Positions 34,349-43,253 of a DNA stretch of 64,000 nt are shown one piece after another. Source of the DNA: Streptomyces nigrescens (lineage in GTDB: Bacteria; Actinomycetota; Actinomycetes; Streptomycetales; Streptomycetaceae); the NCBI GenBank assembly GCA_024349765.1, contig AP026074.1, positions 620,001 through 684,000 on the forward strand, written 5' to 3'. The first letter of the stretch is position 1, and the number at the start of each line of letters is the position of its first letter. Below the pieces are notes generated by a model. The model worked only from the letters and a program-made list of their open reading frames with translations. It searched no databases and was not told the origin of the DNA. The translations under genes and the position numbers were made by a program.

Positions 34349-34809
34349 TGTTGGAGAACCCGTCGGCCGAGCAGCCGCACGCCGCGAAAGACGTAAGCCA
34401 GCACGTCGGATACGTACTCAAACGCGCTCAGGCCGCCCTGCGCGGCGCCATGGACAAGGTCCTGCGCGAGCACGGACTGACCGTTCCGCAGTACGCCACT
34501 CTCGAATTCCTGGCCCTGCATCCAGGCATGTCCAACGCCGACCTCGCCCGCGCGACGTTCGTCACCCGACAGTCCGCGAACGTCGTCCTGCGGGGCCTGC
34601 AGGAAGCGGGGCTGCTCACTCGTCCCGCCCTCGCCGACCACGGCCGTGCCCGGCCCGCCCACCTGACTGAGGAGGGCCGCACACGGCTGGCCGAGGTCCA
34701 GGCCGCCGTCTACGCCATCGAGCGGCGCATGGTCGAGGTGATCCCTCCGCACCGCATGGCAGCTCTCGTCACCGACCTCGACCGCATCGCAGAAACCCTG
34801 GAGGAATGA
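34348..34809 (+). CDS. MarR-family transcriptional regulator
   Basis: A 153-residue winged-helix repressor: HVGYVLKRAQAALRGAMDKV (dimer helix 1), LTVPQYATLEFLALHPGMSN, the recognition part DLARATFVTRQSANVVLRGL, and a wing in the segment ending RPAHLTEEGRTRLAEVQ. It is typical of MarR proteins that sense small aromatic ligands. The ATG at 34348 was chosen because the downstream sequence fits the family start and operator 2 overlaps it; the frame is open upstream. The shared inverted repeats indicate autoregulation and control of the VOC gene. Confidence 0.9.
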   Translation: MLENPSAEQPHAAKDVSQHVGYVLKRAQAALRGAMDKVLREHGLTVPQYATLEFLALHPGMSNADLARATFVTRQSANVVLRGLQEAGLLTRPALADHGRARPAHLTEEGRTRLAEVQAAVYAIERRMVEVIPPHRMAALVTDLDRIAETLEE

Positions 34810-34984
34810 CTCGGTGCGGCCGGGCAGCGCATGGCTGCTCCACACCGGACGCATGCTGATATGCAGGCCGGGGACGTCGCCCGCGAACAGCTCTGGCGCT
34901 TCTGCTTCACGGTCCCGCAGATCACATGCGTTGACCGATTAGTCTGACCGACCAGGCCAACGGCAGGACATGGGGGGAGATTCG

Positions 34985-35551
34985 ATGACCGCCGCCTCGC
35001 ACCACATCCCGGCAACCATCGCCACCGAGCGGCTGCTCCTGCGACCGTTCGCACCGGGTGATGCCGGTGACCGGTACGCCTACCAATCCTTGCCGGAAGT
35101 CTCGCGCTACCTCTATCGTCCACCGCTCAGCCGCAAGGCATGCGCCGAGTCCATCGTCGCGCGAGCTGCTGGCACCGATTGGAAGGCCGACGGGGATACG
35201 CTCCTGTTGGCCGTCTGCCGCGCGGACGAACCGGGCGTCATCGGTGAGGTGGCCCTCACTCTCAGGAGTGCGCGCGCTCGGCAGGCCGAGATCGGCTGGG
35301 TCTTCAACCCGCAGTACGCCGGACAGGGCTACGCCACCGAGGCAGCGCGTGCCCTGGCCGCGCTGGGCTTCGGCCAGTTGGGAGTCCACCGGGTCTTCGC
35401 CCGCCTCGATGTCCTCAACGTCGCATCGGTGCGCGTGTGCGAACGACTGGGTATGCGCCGCGAGGCACATCTGGTCGACAACGACCTCGACGGAGATCGC
35501 TGGGGCAGCGAGTACCTCTACGCCCTGCTCTCCCACGAATGGAAGGGATAA
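34985..35551 (+). CDS. GNAT N-acetyltransferase (RimJ/RimL type)
   Basis: A 188-residue GNAT protein. TERLLLRPFAPGDAGDRYAY is the usual N-terminal strand/helix of RimJ/RimL-like enzymes. EIGWVFNPQYAGQGYATEAA contains the acetyl-CoA pyrophosphate loop (QxxGxG/A type), and the end reads ASVRVCERLGMRREAHLVDN. GGGGGGAGA lies four bases before the ATG at 34985, which decides the start over 34970. It probably acetylates an amine on a small molecule or a protein N-terminus. It stands alone downstream of the MarR gene. Confidence 0.92.
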   Translation: MTAASHHIPATIATERLLLRPFAPGDAGDRYAYQSLPEVSRYLYRPPLSRKACAESIVARAAGTDWKADGDTLLLAVCRADEPGVIGEVALTLRSARARQAEIGWVFNPQYAGQGYATEAARALAALGFGQLGVHRVFARLDVLNVASVRVCERLGMRREAHLVDNDLDGDRWGSEYLYALLSHEWKG

Positions 35552-35747
35552 CTCCTGGCCGCTCCAAGGGTGTACGCGTCGATCACCGAAGACGTCACCT
35601 GGCCACGAGGTCTCCGGTGTTCAGGTTCTTCTCGGTCGATGAACCCTTTTCCGGAGACCCCACTGACCTCACGATCACGACGCGCCCGTCACACCGGACG
35701 TCAGGGCGGATCCCAGATGCCCGGTGCCGAGGCGTGCACGATCGGCA

Positions 35748-36128
35748 TCAAAGCGGGTTGAGGCGGGCCTTGAGCAGGCAGAACTCATTGCCTTCGGGGT
35801 CGGTCAGGACATGCCACTGCTCCTGCCCCGTCTGGCCGATGTCAGCCGGGCGCGCACCGAGCTTCAGAAGGCGTTCGAGCTCGGCGTCCTGGTCGCGGTC
35901 GGTGGCGTTGACGTCGATGTGCAGCCGGGATTTCCCCTTCTCCGGCTCATCCCGGTAACTGAGGATGATCGTCGGCTGCGGACCACCGAACCCTTCGCGC
36001 GGCCCGATCTCCAACGTGCCGTCGTCCTCACGATCGAGCACGACGAAGTCCAGGACCTCGCACCAGAACCGCGCCAGCGCTTCAGGGTCGCGGCAACCGA
36101 GCACGAGCTCACTGATACGGCATGCCAT
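35748..36128 (-). CDS. VOC/glyoxalase-like protein
   Basis: A 126-residue VOC protein: ACRISELVLGCRDPEALARF, CEVLDFVVLDREDDG, the KSRLHIDVNATDRDQDAELE helix, LLKLGARPADIGQ and the canonical end LTDPEGNEFCLL. This is the complete form of the same subfamily as the broken gene at 12983, whose end is degraded. The ATG at 36128 is the conserved start. No regulator is adjacent. The subfamily is very common in Streptomyces and its ligands are largely unknown. Confidence 0.87.
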   Translation of the reverse strand: MACRISELVLGCRDPEALARFWCEVLDFVVLDREDDGTLEIGPREGFGGPQPTIILSYRDEPEKGKSRLHIDVNATDRDQDAELERLLKLGARPADIGQTGQEQWHVLTDPEGNEFCLLKARLNPL

Positions 36129-36400
36129 AAGGAAACCTGCTCTCAGCATGGGAGCTGCCGAGGAGACCATACGCGAACCTCATGGGCTCCCAAGCAGTGC
36201 AAACAATCCCGCGACCGTACCGGATGGGGGAGCACGGGCGAAGTGATTTTAGGGCCCGACCCCGTCCGCACAGCCGAGCAAGGCCGTTGGCCATGCAGGA
36301 GGGCACAGCTGACGTGGAGACAGGGCCTGGAGGATCCCGTATGGGCCGGGTTTTCCCCCATGTTCGGGTGCGGACGGCGAAGCCGGGACCCGACGACGCG

Positions 36401-37285
36401 CTACTGGTTGGTGCGGCGAACGGCCGTGCGGCGGCGGGTGTGGACCGTGATCGCCAGGCTGAGGACGGCCAGCGGGATGGTGGAGAGCACCATGGGCCAG
36501 GTGGGTCCCAGTCCTGCCCCCTCGTCCAGTACCTGACCCAGTACGAGAGACAGCACCATGTTGTTTCCGGCGTGGGCCAGGCTTGCCACCCAGATGCTGC
36601 CGCTGCGCGTGTAGAGCCACATGAGGATGACTTCCTGGAACTGGAAGGAGACTGTCCACACCAGCAGGCCCAGGGCCATGTTGGGGAAGTCGACGTAGCC
36701 GATGAACGCGAGCGGGACGTGCCACACCGCCCAGATGAGGCCCGTCACGAGGGACGACGGCAGGAGGGCGCCGCCGAACAGCCGTGGCCTGAGGTAGCTG
36801 GTCCAGCCGAACTCCTCGCCCCAGTACAACGGGGTGAGGACGAGGGAGGCCATCATCATGCCCAGCACGGTCAGCACGTCATCCGCGCCGGGGAGGACAC
36901 CGCCGAGTCCGGACAGCCGTGGGTGCCACAGACCGAACAGCACGGCGAGGCCCAGGGTGCACGCGGCGAGGGCGGCGGGGCAGAGCCAAGCGGCCAGGTA
37001 GTAGGGCCAGGCCGTTTTCAGCCGCAGTCCCAACCCCGCGTCGGCGAAGCCTTCCCGGGTCACCCAGCGCCGTACCACCACGGCGGCGATGCTGGGCATG
37101 CAGCACGCCGGCACCTGGAGCAGGGGGTTGAGGGGCGAGAGGCCGAACACGGCCGTCGCGCACCACAGCCACCCCCAGGTGCCGCCGAACGAAAGGGCCA
37201 GGAAGGCGGCCACTCCCGTGCGATCGGTCGCTCTGCCGGCACGTACGGGGCGCTTGGTCCGGGGCGTCCGGAGTATCACTGACAT
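36401..37285 (-). CDS. CPBP-family intramembrane metalloprotease-like protein
   Basis: A 294-residue polytopic membrane protein with about eight TM segments (for example VAAFLALSFGGTWGWLWCAT and YYLAAWLCPAALAACTLGLA). The ABI/CPBP motifs are present: EEFGW at the first motif, WAVWHVP with its His at the second, and HAGNN at the third. The usual EExxxR arginine is Thr here (EEFGWTSY), so activity may be altered. The ATG at 37285 is divergent from a histidine kinase whose start lies 193 bases away; the neighbouring two-component system may control it. Confidence 0.87.
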   Translation of the reverse strand: MSVILRTPRTKRPVRAGRATDRTGVAAFLALSFGGTWGWLWCATAVFGLSPLNPLLQVPACCMPSIAAVVVRRWVTREGFADAGLGLRLKTAWPYYLAAWLCPAALAACTLGLAVLFGLWHPRLSGLGGVLPGADDVLTVLGMMMASLVLTPLYWGEEFGWTSYLRPRLFGGALLPSSLVTGLIWAVWHVPLAFIGYVDFPNMALGLLVWTVSFQFQEVILMWLYTRSGSIWVASLAHAGNNMVLSLVLGQVLDEGAGLGPTWPMVLSTIPLAVLSLAITVHTRRRTAVRRTNQ

Positions 37286-37477
37286 GGAGGTCTCGCTCTC
37301 GTCCCGTCTTGTGTCTCTTCGCTGTTGCCGGCCCCGGCCCGGGACGGCAGGGGTCCGAGGGCGGGGCCGGTTCACCGTGGCACCGGGCGCGGCGGAGCAC
37401 ATCGCCGAGCTGAGCCAGTGGCCGGTCCCTTCTTCGTGGGGGCGGCGTCTGGCTCTTTCGGGGGAGGTGGGGGCCGG

Positions 37478-38731
37478 ATGAGGGTCCGTAACATGCGGCT
37501 CATGCGCGAAGTGATCAGCGGGTTGGCGAACCGGATCCAGGTACGAGGGTGGTTTTTCGCCTGCCTGGGGGCCGTCGCAGGGCTTCCCGCGTGTGTGGTG
37601 GGGCTCGCCGCGGTCCGGCCCGGGTTCCCGGCCGGGATACGGGTGCCTGTGTTCCTCGTGGTGTTCGTCGCCACGGCCTGGGCCATGGGCCTGCCGCACG
37701 GGGCCCGGCGTAGGGGAGTCCGGCTGGCGAACGGGTTGCTGGGGACGAACCTGCCCCGGCCGCTCACACCGCCCCGCTCCTGGGGCGATCGGCTGCGCGC
37801 GGCCACGTGGCTGCCGGTGCACACGGTGGTCGGCGGCGCGGTGACGGCGGTGACCGGGCTGTGTCTGGGGATGGCTGTCGGGTTGCCTTGGGTGTGGCTG
37901 GCCGGTGGCGGTGAGGTGGCCCTGTTGTGGTTCACCGCTCCCGTGCCGCGTGGCCTGCCCGGCGCCTGGACGCTGCTGGTGGGCGCCGGATGTCTGTTGG
38001 TGGCAGGGGGTTGCACGTGGGCCGGGACGGCGGTACTGCGGCGCCTCGCGCCGGTCCTTCTGGGCCCTGGGGCCGCGGAGCGGGCAGCCGCGGCCGAGGC
38101 ACGGATGCGGGCGCTGGCACAGCGCAACCGGCTCGCCCAGGAACTGCACGACTCCATCGGGCACACCCTGACGGCCTCGACCATCCAGGCCGCCCTGGCC
38201 CAGGAGTTGCTGGACCGGGACCCGCAGGCCGCCCGCCGCGCCCTCAGCACCATCGAGGAGACCTCCCGTGCCGCGATGGACGATCTCGACCACGTGGTCG
38301 GCATCCTCCGCGAGGCCCCCGCGCCCATCCGGCCACAGCCCACCCTCGCCGAGCTCGACGTGCTGACCGAGCGGATCCAGGCCATGGGCGCTGCGCTGAC
38401 CGTCGAGGCCGAGGGTGACCTGGGGCAGGTACCGGCCACGGTTTCCCGGGAGGCCTACCGCCTCCTCCAGGAGAGCCTGACCAACACGCTCAAGCACGGT
38501 GAGACGGACGACATCCGGCTGCGCGTGGCCGCCCGCGGCGACCGTCTCCTGCTGGAACTGACCAATTCGCTGCCCGCCGCAGCCTCCGTCGCTGCCGCGA
38601 CACGCCCCGGGCACGGCCTGGACGGACTCGGTGAACGGGTGCGGCTGCTGGGCGGAGAATTGTCCGCGGGCCCCACCGGGGACGGCCGCTGGAGAGTGGC
38701 CGCCGACCTTCCCCTGGGGCCGCACGCGTGA
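37478..38731 (+). CDS. Membrane histidine kinase (HisKA_3/NarX type)
   Basis: A 417-residue sensor kinase. The N-terminal 200 residues form about six TM helices with little extracytoplasmic sequence. The dimerisation/phosphoacceptor helix is RNRLAQELHDSIGHTLTAST with His at 224, followed by LLQESLTNTLKHG (N box) and GHGLDGLGERVRLLGGEL (G box). GGGGGAGG about ten bases before the ATG at 37478 decides the start. Its stop overlaps the response-regulator start, so the two are co-translated. A membrane-embedded sensor of this build often detects membrane stress or a lipophilic signal; the CPBP gene next door fits that. Confidence 0.9.
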   Translation: MRVRNMRLMREVISGLANRIQVRGWFFACLGAVAGLPACVVGLAAVRPGFPAGIRVPVFLVVFVATAWAMGLPHGARRRGVRLANGLLGTNLPRPLTPPRSWGDRLRAATWLPVHTVVGGAVTAVTGLCLGMAVGLPWVWLAGGGEVALLWFTAPVPRGLPGAWTLLVGAGCLLVAGGCTWAGTAVLRRLAPVLLGPGAAERAAAAEARMRALAQRNRLAQELHDSIGHTLTASTIQAALAQELLDRDPQAARRALSTIEETSRAAMDDLDHVVGILREAPAPIRPQPTLAELDVLTERIQAMGAALTVEAEGDLGQVPATVSREAYRLLQESLTNTLKHGETDDIRLRVAARGDRLLLELTNSLPAAASVAAATRPGHGLDGLGERVRLLGGELSAGPTGDGRWRVAADLPLGPHA

Positions 38732-39471
38732 GCGCCGCCCACGCCGGTCCCGACCCGGCCTGCGAGCCGGCTGCCGACGAGGCGGCGCCGGTGACCGTCC
38801 TGGTGGTGGACGACGAGGAGCTGACGCGCGCGGGTCTGCGGGCCCTGCTGTCGGTGCAGCACGGACTGGAGGTGGTCGGCGAGGCGTCGGACGGCGCCGA
38901 GGTCCTTCCCCTGGTGAAGAGGTGGCGTCCGCGCGTGGTGTTGATGGACGTGCGGATGCCCCGGCTCGACGGCATCACGGCCACCAAGCTGCTCCGCTCC
39001 GAACTGACCGACCCGCCCAAGGTCGTGGTGATCACCACCTTCGAAAACGACGCCTACGTCTGGGACGCGCTGCTGGCCGGTGCCCAGGGCTTCATCCGCA
39101 AGCGCGCCCCCATCGCACAACTGGCCCAGGCGATACGGCTGGTGGCACAGGGCGACTCCCTGCTGTTCCCGGATGCCGTCCGGCGGCTCGCCGCCCAGCA
39201 ACCGGCCCCGCCGCCCCGAGCCGTGGGCGGGACCAGAGCCGCCTCCCTCACCGTGCGGGAGGAGGAGACCCTACGGCTGATGGCACGAGGCCTGTCCAAC
39301 CAGCAGATCGCCCATCGCATGGCGGTGCGCCTGGAAACGGTCAAGACACATGTGGGCAACGTCCTGGGGAAGCTGAACGCCGACAACCGGACCCATGCGG
39401 TCGTCGTCGCGTACGAGACAGGCGTGCTGGTACCCGGGGGCAGAGCGTCCGATGACCACCAGCGCTTCTGA
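38728..39471 (+). CDS. NarL/FixJ-type response regulator
   Basis: A 247-residue two-domain response regulator. The receiver has the acidic pair VVDDEELTRAGLRALL and the phosphoacceptor D74 in VVLMDVRMPRLDG; the later VITTFENDAYVWDALLAGAQ carries the conserved Thr and a switch region. The output HTH is TVREEETLRLMARGLSNQQI and RLETVKTHVGNVLGKL, a LuxR-type domain. It is coupled to the kinase by a GTGA overlap. The first 20 residues form an extra acidic tail. The target is probably the divergent CPBP gene and this operon. Confidence 0.92.
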   Translation: MSAAHAGPDPACEPAADEAAPVTVLVVDDEELTRAGLRALLSVQHGLEVVGEASDGAEVLPLVKRWRPRVVLMDVRMPRLDGITATKLLRSELTDPPKVVVITTFENDAYVWDALLAGAQGFIRKRAPIAQLAQAIRLVAQGDSLLFPDAVRRLAAQQPAPPPRAVGGTRAASLTVREEETLRLMARGLSNQQIAHRMAVRLETVKTHVGNVLGKLNADNRTHAVVVAYETGVLVPGGRASDDHQRF

Positions 39472-39677
39472 GGGGGTGACGGAGCAGTGAGCTTCAGGGG
39501 GAATGGCGGCTTTGGTTCGGTGTCCCGTCCTCTGCGTGGGGAGTGGGATCGGGGGGACCGGTCCGGGAGCCAACTCGCCACGTCAACGGGCCCGCAAGTG
39601 GGTCATCCAGCAATCCAACCCTGCGGCACGGTAGGCAAGTTGGGGGCTTCGTAAGCCCTGACGTAGGGTCGTTGACC

Positions 39678-40112
39678 GTGACCGAAGAGAACGCTTGGAC
39701 GAGCAACCCGCTGTTGCAGAAGTGGCTGGCCCGTCAGCAGGCCGGATTCGAGGAGTGGGCGCAGGAGACTGGCGGTGGCTGGGACTTCAGCGTGGACTCG
39801 CTGGACCGGCTCGAAGATCTCATCCGGAGCCGCTACTCCTCTATCAGGGAGATCGAGGCTGCCGAAGAGACCCCTTTCGTCCAGGTGGCCTTCTGGTACT
39901 TCGGCGAGGTTTTCTGCAGATGCCACGGGCTCGTGTGGCAGCAACGGCCGGGCGGGGATCCGGAAGACAAGCCGTTCGTCATAGGACCCGGCGACGGCGG
40001 CCTGGACGAGGACGATGAACGACCTGCGACAAACCCCGATGGGGAAATACCGGCCCTGTTCCTGCGTGGGGAGGACAACCATCTCCGTGATGCCTTGGAA
40101 GGCTGGCTGTAG
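39678..40112 (+). CDS. Hypothetical acidic protein
   Basis: A 144-residue soluble protein without a recognised family: NPLLQKWLARQQAGFEEWAQ, then DFSVDSLDRLEDLIRSRYSS, FVQVAFWYFGEVFCRCHGLV and an acidic C-terminus (GPGDGGLDEDDERPATNPDG). The alternating helix-strand pattern and the WYFGEV/LVW segments resemble small immunity-like or regulatory proteins of Streptomyces, but no function is claimed. The GTG at 39678 follows a weak GG-rich leader. Both neighbours are unrelated genes. Confidence 0.6.
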   Translation: MTEENAWTSNPLLQKWLARQQAGFEEWAQETGGGWDFSVDSLDRLEDLIRSRYSSIREIEAAEETPFVQVAFWYFGEVFCRCHGLVWQQRPGGDPEDKPFVIGPGDGGLDEDDERPATNPDGEIPALFLRGEDNHLRDALEGWL

Positions 40113-40272
40113 CCATCAGGTTGCCATCGGCAAGGCCTCACCACCCTTCCGGCACCGCAGCCGTTCGGCCCACACGTGACATCCGTCGCCGATGCCACCC
40201 AGCACACCTGAGCCTGGTCACCGAGCCGTCCCGGCGCTCGACCCGCTACGTGCGGGGTGTGGAACGCGAAGC

Positions 40273-40698
40273 TCAGACACGTTCTTCGTCGTGAAGCGCG
40301 GGGGCGTAGGAGATGCCGACGATCAAGCCATCGTCCGTGAGAAGCCGGGTCACCGTCTGTCCCCACGGCTCGGTACGGGCGGGGTGCAGCAGGTCGAAGC
40401 CCGCGCGCTCAAGCTCGCCGCCGGCCGCAGCGACAGCGTCTGCGTCCTCGACCTCGAACTCGATCGATGCCTGGGGGACCGTCCGGTCGGCGGGCCACGA
40501 CGGCGTACCGAAGCACGCCTCGGCTGCCTGCGAGAGCGGCCAGATGCCGAAGTGCTTGCTGCCCGGGATGCTCCCGCTGGAGTAGTAGCCCTCGTCTTCG
40601 CCCTCCAGTGGGAGGCCGAGGGCGTCAATGAAGAGCCTGCGGCTCTGCGGCGGGTCAGCGACGACGACCGCCGTACTCGTGATGAAGAGTACGTTCAT
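40273..40698 (-). CDS. VOC/glyoxalase-like protein
   Basis: A 141-residue VOC protein: NVLFITSTAVVVADPPQSRR, FIDALGLPLEGEDEGYYSS, then QASIEFEVEDADAVAAAGGE, LERAGFDLLHPARTEPWGQT and the strand DDGLIVGISYAP. The ligand positions are partly replaced (no terminal PxGN), so it may be a binding protein rather than a metal enzyme. The ATG at 40698 is the conserved start. No regulator is adjacent. Confidence 0.83.
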   Translation of the reverse strand: MNVLFITSTAVVVADPPQSRRLFIDALGLPLEGEDEGYYSSGSIPGSKHFGIWPLSQAAEACFGTPSWPADRTVPQASIEFEVEDADAVAAAGGELERAGFDLLHPARTEPWGQTVTRLLTDDGLIVGISYAPALHDEERV

Positions 40699-41027
40699 GT
40701 GGCGCAGCCTATGGGCCGCGGTTCCCAAGACGCGGAAACACCAGCAGCTCGGACGTGTCCTGGCCCTGGAGCGGTTTCACTCACTGTCTGGCCCGCAACA
40801 GTCGCCCTCTTGCTGGTCGGTCTTGGGACCCCTGGTTCCGGCAAGCAGCTGCGCGTGCCCCAACCAGGTAGCCGCGGTGAGCTTCTTCGGGTCTTTTCGC
40901 GTCCTTCCGCTGCTCACAGCCGTGTTAGCCAGACGTTAGCGGAGCGGCATCCTGGCGATAGTGGCCCCGATCAGAGTGGGTGACGTACCGAGGAAACAGC
41001 GACACCGACTGCACCGGGGGATCCGAA

Positions 41028-41780
41028 ATGAGCTCCAGCACCACTGTCCGCACCGCTCGTCGCCGCACCCTGCGCGTTGCCGCCGCGGCCCTGACCGCAG
41101 CGGCCGGCCTTACTCTGACCGCCTGCTCCGGCTCGGATGCCGCCGGCCCGAAGCCCGCGGGCCGCACGGACGCCGGCGCATCCGCCCCCGAGTCCAGCGG
41201 CCCGGGCTCCTCCGCCGGAGCGCAGGGCTCCGATGCCCAGGCGGGCCCCGGTGCCAAGCCGGGCTCCGGTGCCAAGGCCGACAGCAAGGCGGGTAGTGCG
41301 GGCAAGCAGTCGGGCAGCGCGCAGGCCGCCGGTGGTGGCAGGGCGGGCTCGGGCGGGCAGCGCTGCCACACCTCCAACCTGAAGGCGGCGTTCGCCATGG
41401 GCGAGGATGCGGCCCCGGACCCGAACGCGGGCGGCGCGACGACCACCAGCGTCGTGCTGACCAACAAGGGCAGCCGCGCCTGCGTGATCGGCGGCTTCCC
41501 GGGCGTGGACCTCAAGTCCGAGAACGGCGGTCAGCGTTGGTCGCTGGCCCGCTCGTCGGCCAAGCACGGCTCGATCACCCTGGGGGCGGGGGACAGCACC
41601 GACTTCACGATCAACCTCGCCATGGCCAAGAAGGACGAGGAGCACTCCTGGATGCCCGCCTTCGTGGCCGTCACCCCGCCGAACGAGACCACCGCGCTGA
41701 CCCTGAAGTGGCCCTGGGGCCCGCTCGTCGACCAGACCGGCGCCACCCACCCGGCCACCTTCGTCAACCCCATCGGCTGA
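41028..41780 (+). CDS. Secreted lipoprotein with DUF4232-like domain
   Basis: A 250-residue lipoprotein. A signal peptide with RTARRRTLRVAAAALTAAAG ends in the lipobox LTAC. A Gly/Ser/Ala/Lys-rich low-complexity linker follows (about 35-110), then a beta-sandwich domain with CHTSNLKAAFAMGEDAAPDP, VVLTNKGSRACVIGGFPGVD, LGAGDSTDFTINLAMAKKDE and LTLKWPWGPL, the DUF4232 pattern (two conserved cysteines form the likely disulphide). The role in the envelope is unknown. The ATG at 41028 has a GGGGGATCC leader. It faces the L,D-transpeptidase across a bidirectional terminator. Confidence 0.88.
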   Translation: MSSSTTVRTARRRTLRVAAAALTAAAGLTLTACSGSDAAGPKPAGRTDAGASAPESSGPGSSAGAQGSDAQAGPGAKPGSGAKADSKAGSAGKQSGSAQAAGGGRAGSGGQRCHTSNLKAAFAMGEDAAPDPNAGGATTTSVVLTNKGSRACVIGGFPGVDLKSENGGQRWSLARSSAKHGSITLGAGDSTDFTINLAMAKKDEEHSWMPAFVAVTPPNETTALTLKWPWGPLVDQTGATHPATFVNPIG

Positions 41781-41845
41781 CCGCCCTCGGCGCTGGCGGG
41801 TCCGCAACGAAGCCACAGCCGGATCGCGGTGCGAGTGATCTTCAC

Positions 41846-41887
41846 ACGGCCAAGTGGCCCGCCCAAACGGGCGGGCCACTTGGCCGT
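41846..41887. terminator. Bidirectional terminator
   Basis: A perfect 19-bp stem (ACGGCCAAGTGGCCCGCCC and its complement) with a four-base AAAC loop, between two convergent genes. It can end transcription from both the DUF4232 lipoprotein and the L,D-transpeptidase. Confidence 0.9.
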
Positions 41888-41930
41888 TTCACGTGCGACG
41901 GTGGCCCCGCGGTCCACATCATCGGGTGCT

Positions 41931-41980
41931 GACGAGTGCTGACGAGTGCTGACGAGTGCTGACGTGTGCTGACCGGCGCT
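41931..41980. repeat. Decamer tandem repeat (GACGAGTGCT)
   Basis: Three perfect copies (41931-41960), then GACGTGTGCT and GACCGGCGCT, lie just before the 3' end of the transpeptidase gene. A short low-complexity repeat, not a CRISPR array (no spacers). Confidence 0.85.
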
Positions 41981-41994
41981 GCCACCGCAGCGCA

Positions 41995-42993
41995 TCACAG
42001 CGTCGTGGTCGTCCCCTCCCCGGACGCGCTGCCCGCGAGCCACTGGTTCCATTCCAGGTTGAAGGCGGCGTAGCCGTTGTCGGCCGGGGCCTTGGCACGG
42101 GGCGAGCCGGTGATGGTGACGGGGTCGCCCTGCTTGACCTGGCCGTAGAACCACTTGGCGTCCGACATGGACAGGTGGACGCAGCCGTGCGAGCCGCGGG
42201 CGCTGCCGCTGCCCGGATTCGGGTCGCCGGTCGAGTAGTGCACGTACGTGCCGGACTGGGTCAGGTGGATGTCCCAGGGCAGCGTCAGGTCGTAGTAGTT
42301 GGGGTTGCCCTTGTCGCAGCTGATGCCGACGCTGCAGGAGGTCATGTGGACCTTCTCCTGCTTGTCGATGACGGCCATCGTGCCGTTCCAGGTCGGATAC
42401 TGAGCGCTGCCCGCATTGATCGACAGGGTGCGCACCGTCTTGCCGTTCCGGGTCACCTTCATGGTGTGGCCGGTCACCGAGACATCCGCGCGCACGTCGT
42501 CGCCGATCTTGAAGGTGTGCGTGTAGCTGCGCACGCCGTAGCGTCCGTTGCCGTTGCTGATGCCCTTCATGTCAGCATCGATCTTCACCTTCGTGCCGGA
42601 GGGCCAGTACGACTTCGGTCGCCAGTCGGCGCGCTTGTCGCCGAACCAGTGCCAGGCGCCCGCCACCGGCTGCGAAGTGCTCACCTTCATGTGCTTCTCC
42701 ACCGTGGCCCGTGCCTTGGCAGCTACCGGGTTCGTGAAGACCACCGAGATCGGCATGGCCACGCCGACCGTGGTTCCGGTCTGCGGGGTGATCGTGTCCA
42801 GCAGCATCGGGGGGCCCGCGGGCTTCGTCGGTGACGGCGAGGCGCTCGCACTCGGCTTTCCCGACGCCTTTGAGTCGTCCCCGCCCGCCTTGTCGCTGCC
42901 GCCCCCGCCGCAGGCACTCGCGCCCACCAGCATCACACCCGTGATGAGTGCGATGCCTATGCCACCCTTGCGCCGTCCCACGACCTGCCCCAC
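41995..42993 (-). CDS. L,D-transpeptidase lipoprotein (LdtMt2-like)
   Basis: A 332-residue envelope lipoprotein that makes 3-3 peptidoglycan cross-links. The signal/lipobox is GIALITGVMLVGASAC, followed by a low-complexity Ser/Pro linker, an Ig-like bacterial domain (about 60-190, TITPQTGTTVGVAMPISVVF) and the YkuD catalytic domain with HMTSCSVGI, PWDIHLTQSGTYVHYS and the active site GSHGCVHLS (His269/Cys271). GTGs at 42993 and 42981 are both possible; 42993 was taken, with a GAGAG nearby. It is convergent with the DUF4232 lipoprotein. Such enzymes resist beta-lactams other than carbapenems. Confidence 0.92.
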   Translation of the reverse strand: MGQVVGRRKGGIGIALITGVMLVGASACGGGGSDKAGGDDSKASGKPSASASPSPTKPAGPPMLLDTITPQTGTTVGVAMPISVVFTNPVAAKARATVEKHMKVSTSQPVAGAWHWFGDKRADWRPKSYWPSGTKVKIDADMKGISNGNGRYGVRSYTHTFKIGDDVRADVSVTGHTMKVTRNGKTVRTLSINAGSAQYPTWNGTMAVIDKQEKVHMTSCSVGISCDKGNPNYYDLTLPWDIHLTQSGTYVHYSTGDPNPGSGSARGSHGCVHLSMSDAKWFYGQVKQGDPVTITGSPRAKAPADNGYAAFNLEWNQWLAGSASGEGTTTTL

Positions 42994-43253
42994 TCTCTCG
43001 CTCTTCGGCCCCGAAAGGCCCGACTCCCTGTTAGACGGCGACGGCCTGCGCCAAAGTTTCCTGCGTCGTGTAAAACGTGTCTCAAAACTCGGCGTGCACC
43101 GCCGGAACGGGGACGGTGCGGGGCGCGACATCCTTGCGTCCCACCGTCAGAGCGCGTCAGGTGCAAGGGATTGAGCCGCACCGCTGTGGGCGGCCCCGTA
43201 GGGCCTGTTGCGAAAGTGGATCGTCTGTCAGACCTGCCTGGGATGCTCTGAAC

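Noticed and set aside
41931-41980. CRISPR-like repeats
   Set aside because: Ten-base units in direct tandem, without spacers or cas genes.
43180-43240. IS-end-like motif GGGCCTGTTGCGAAAGT
   Set aside because: Single copy, no matching inverted end or transposase nearby.
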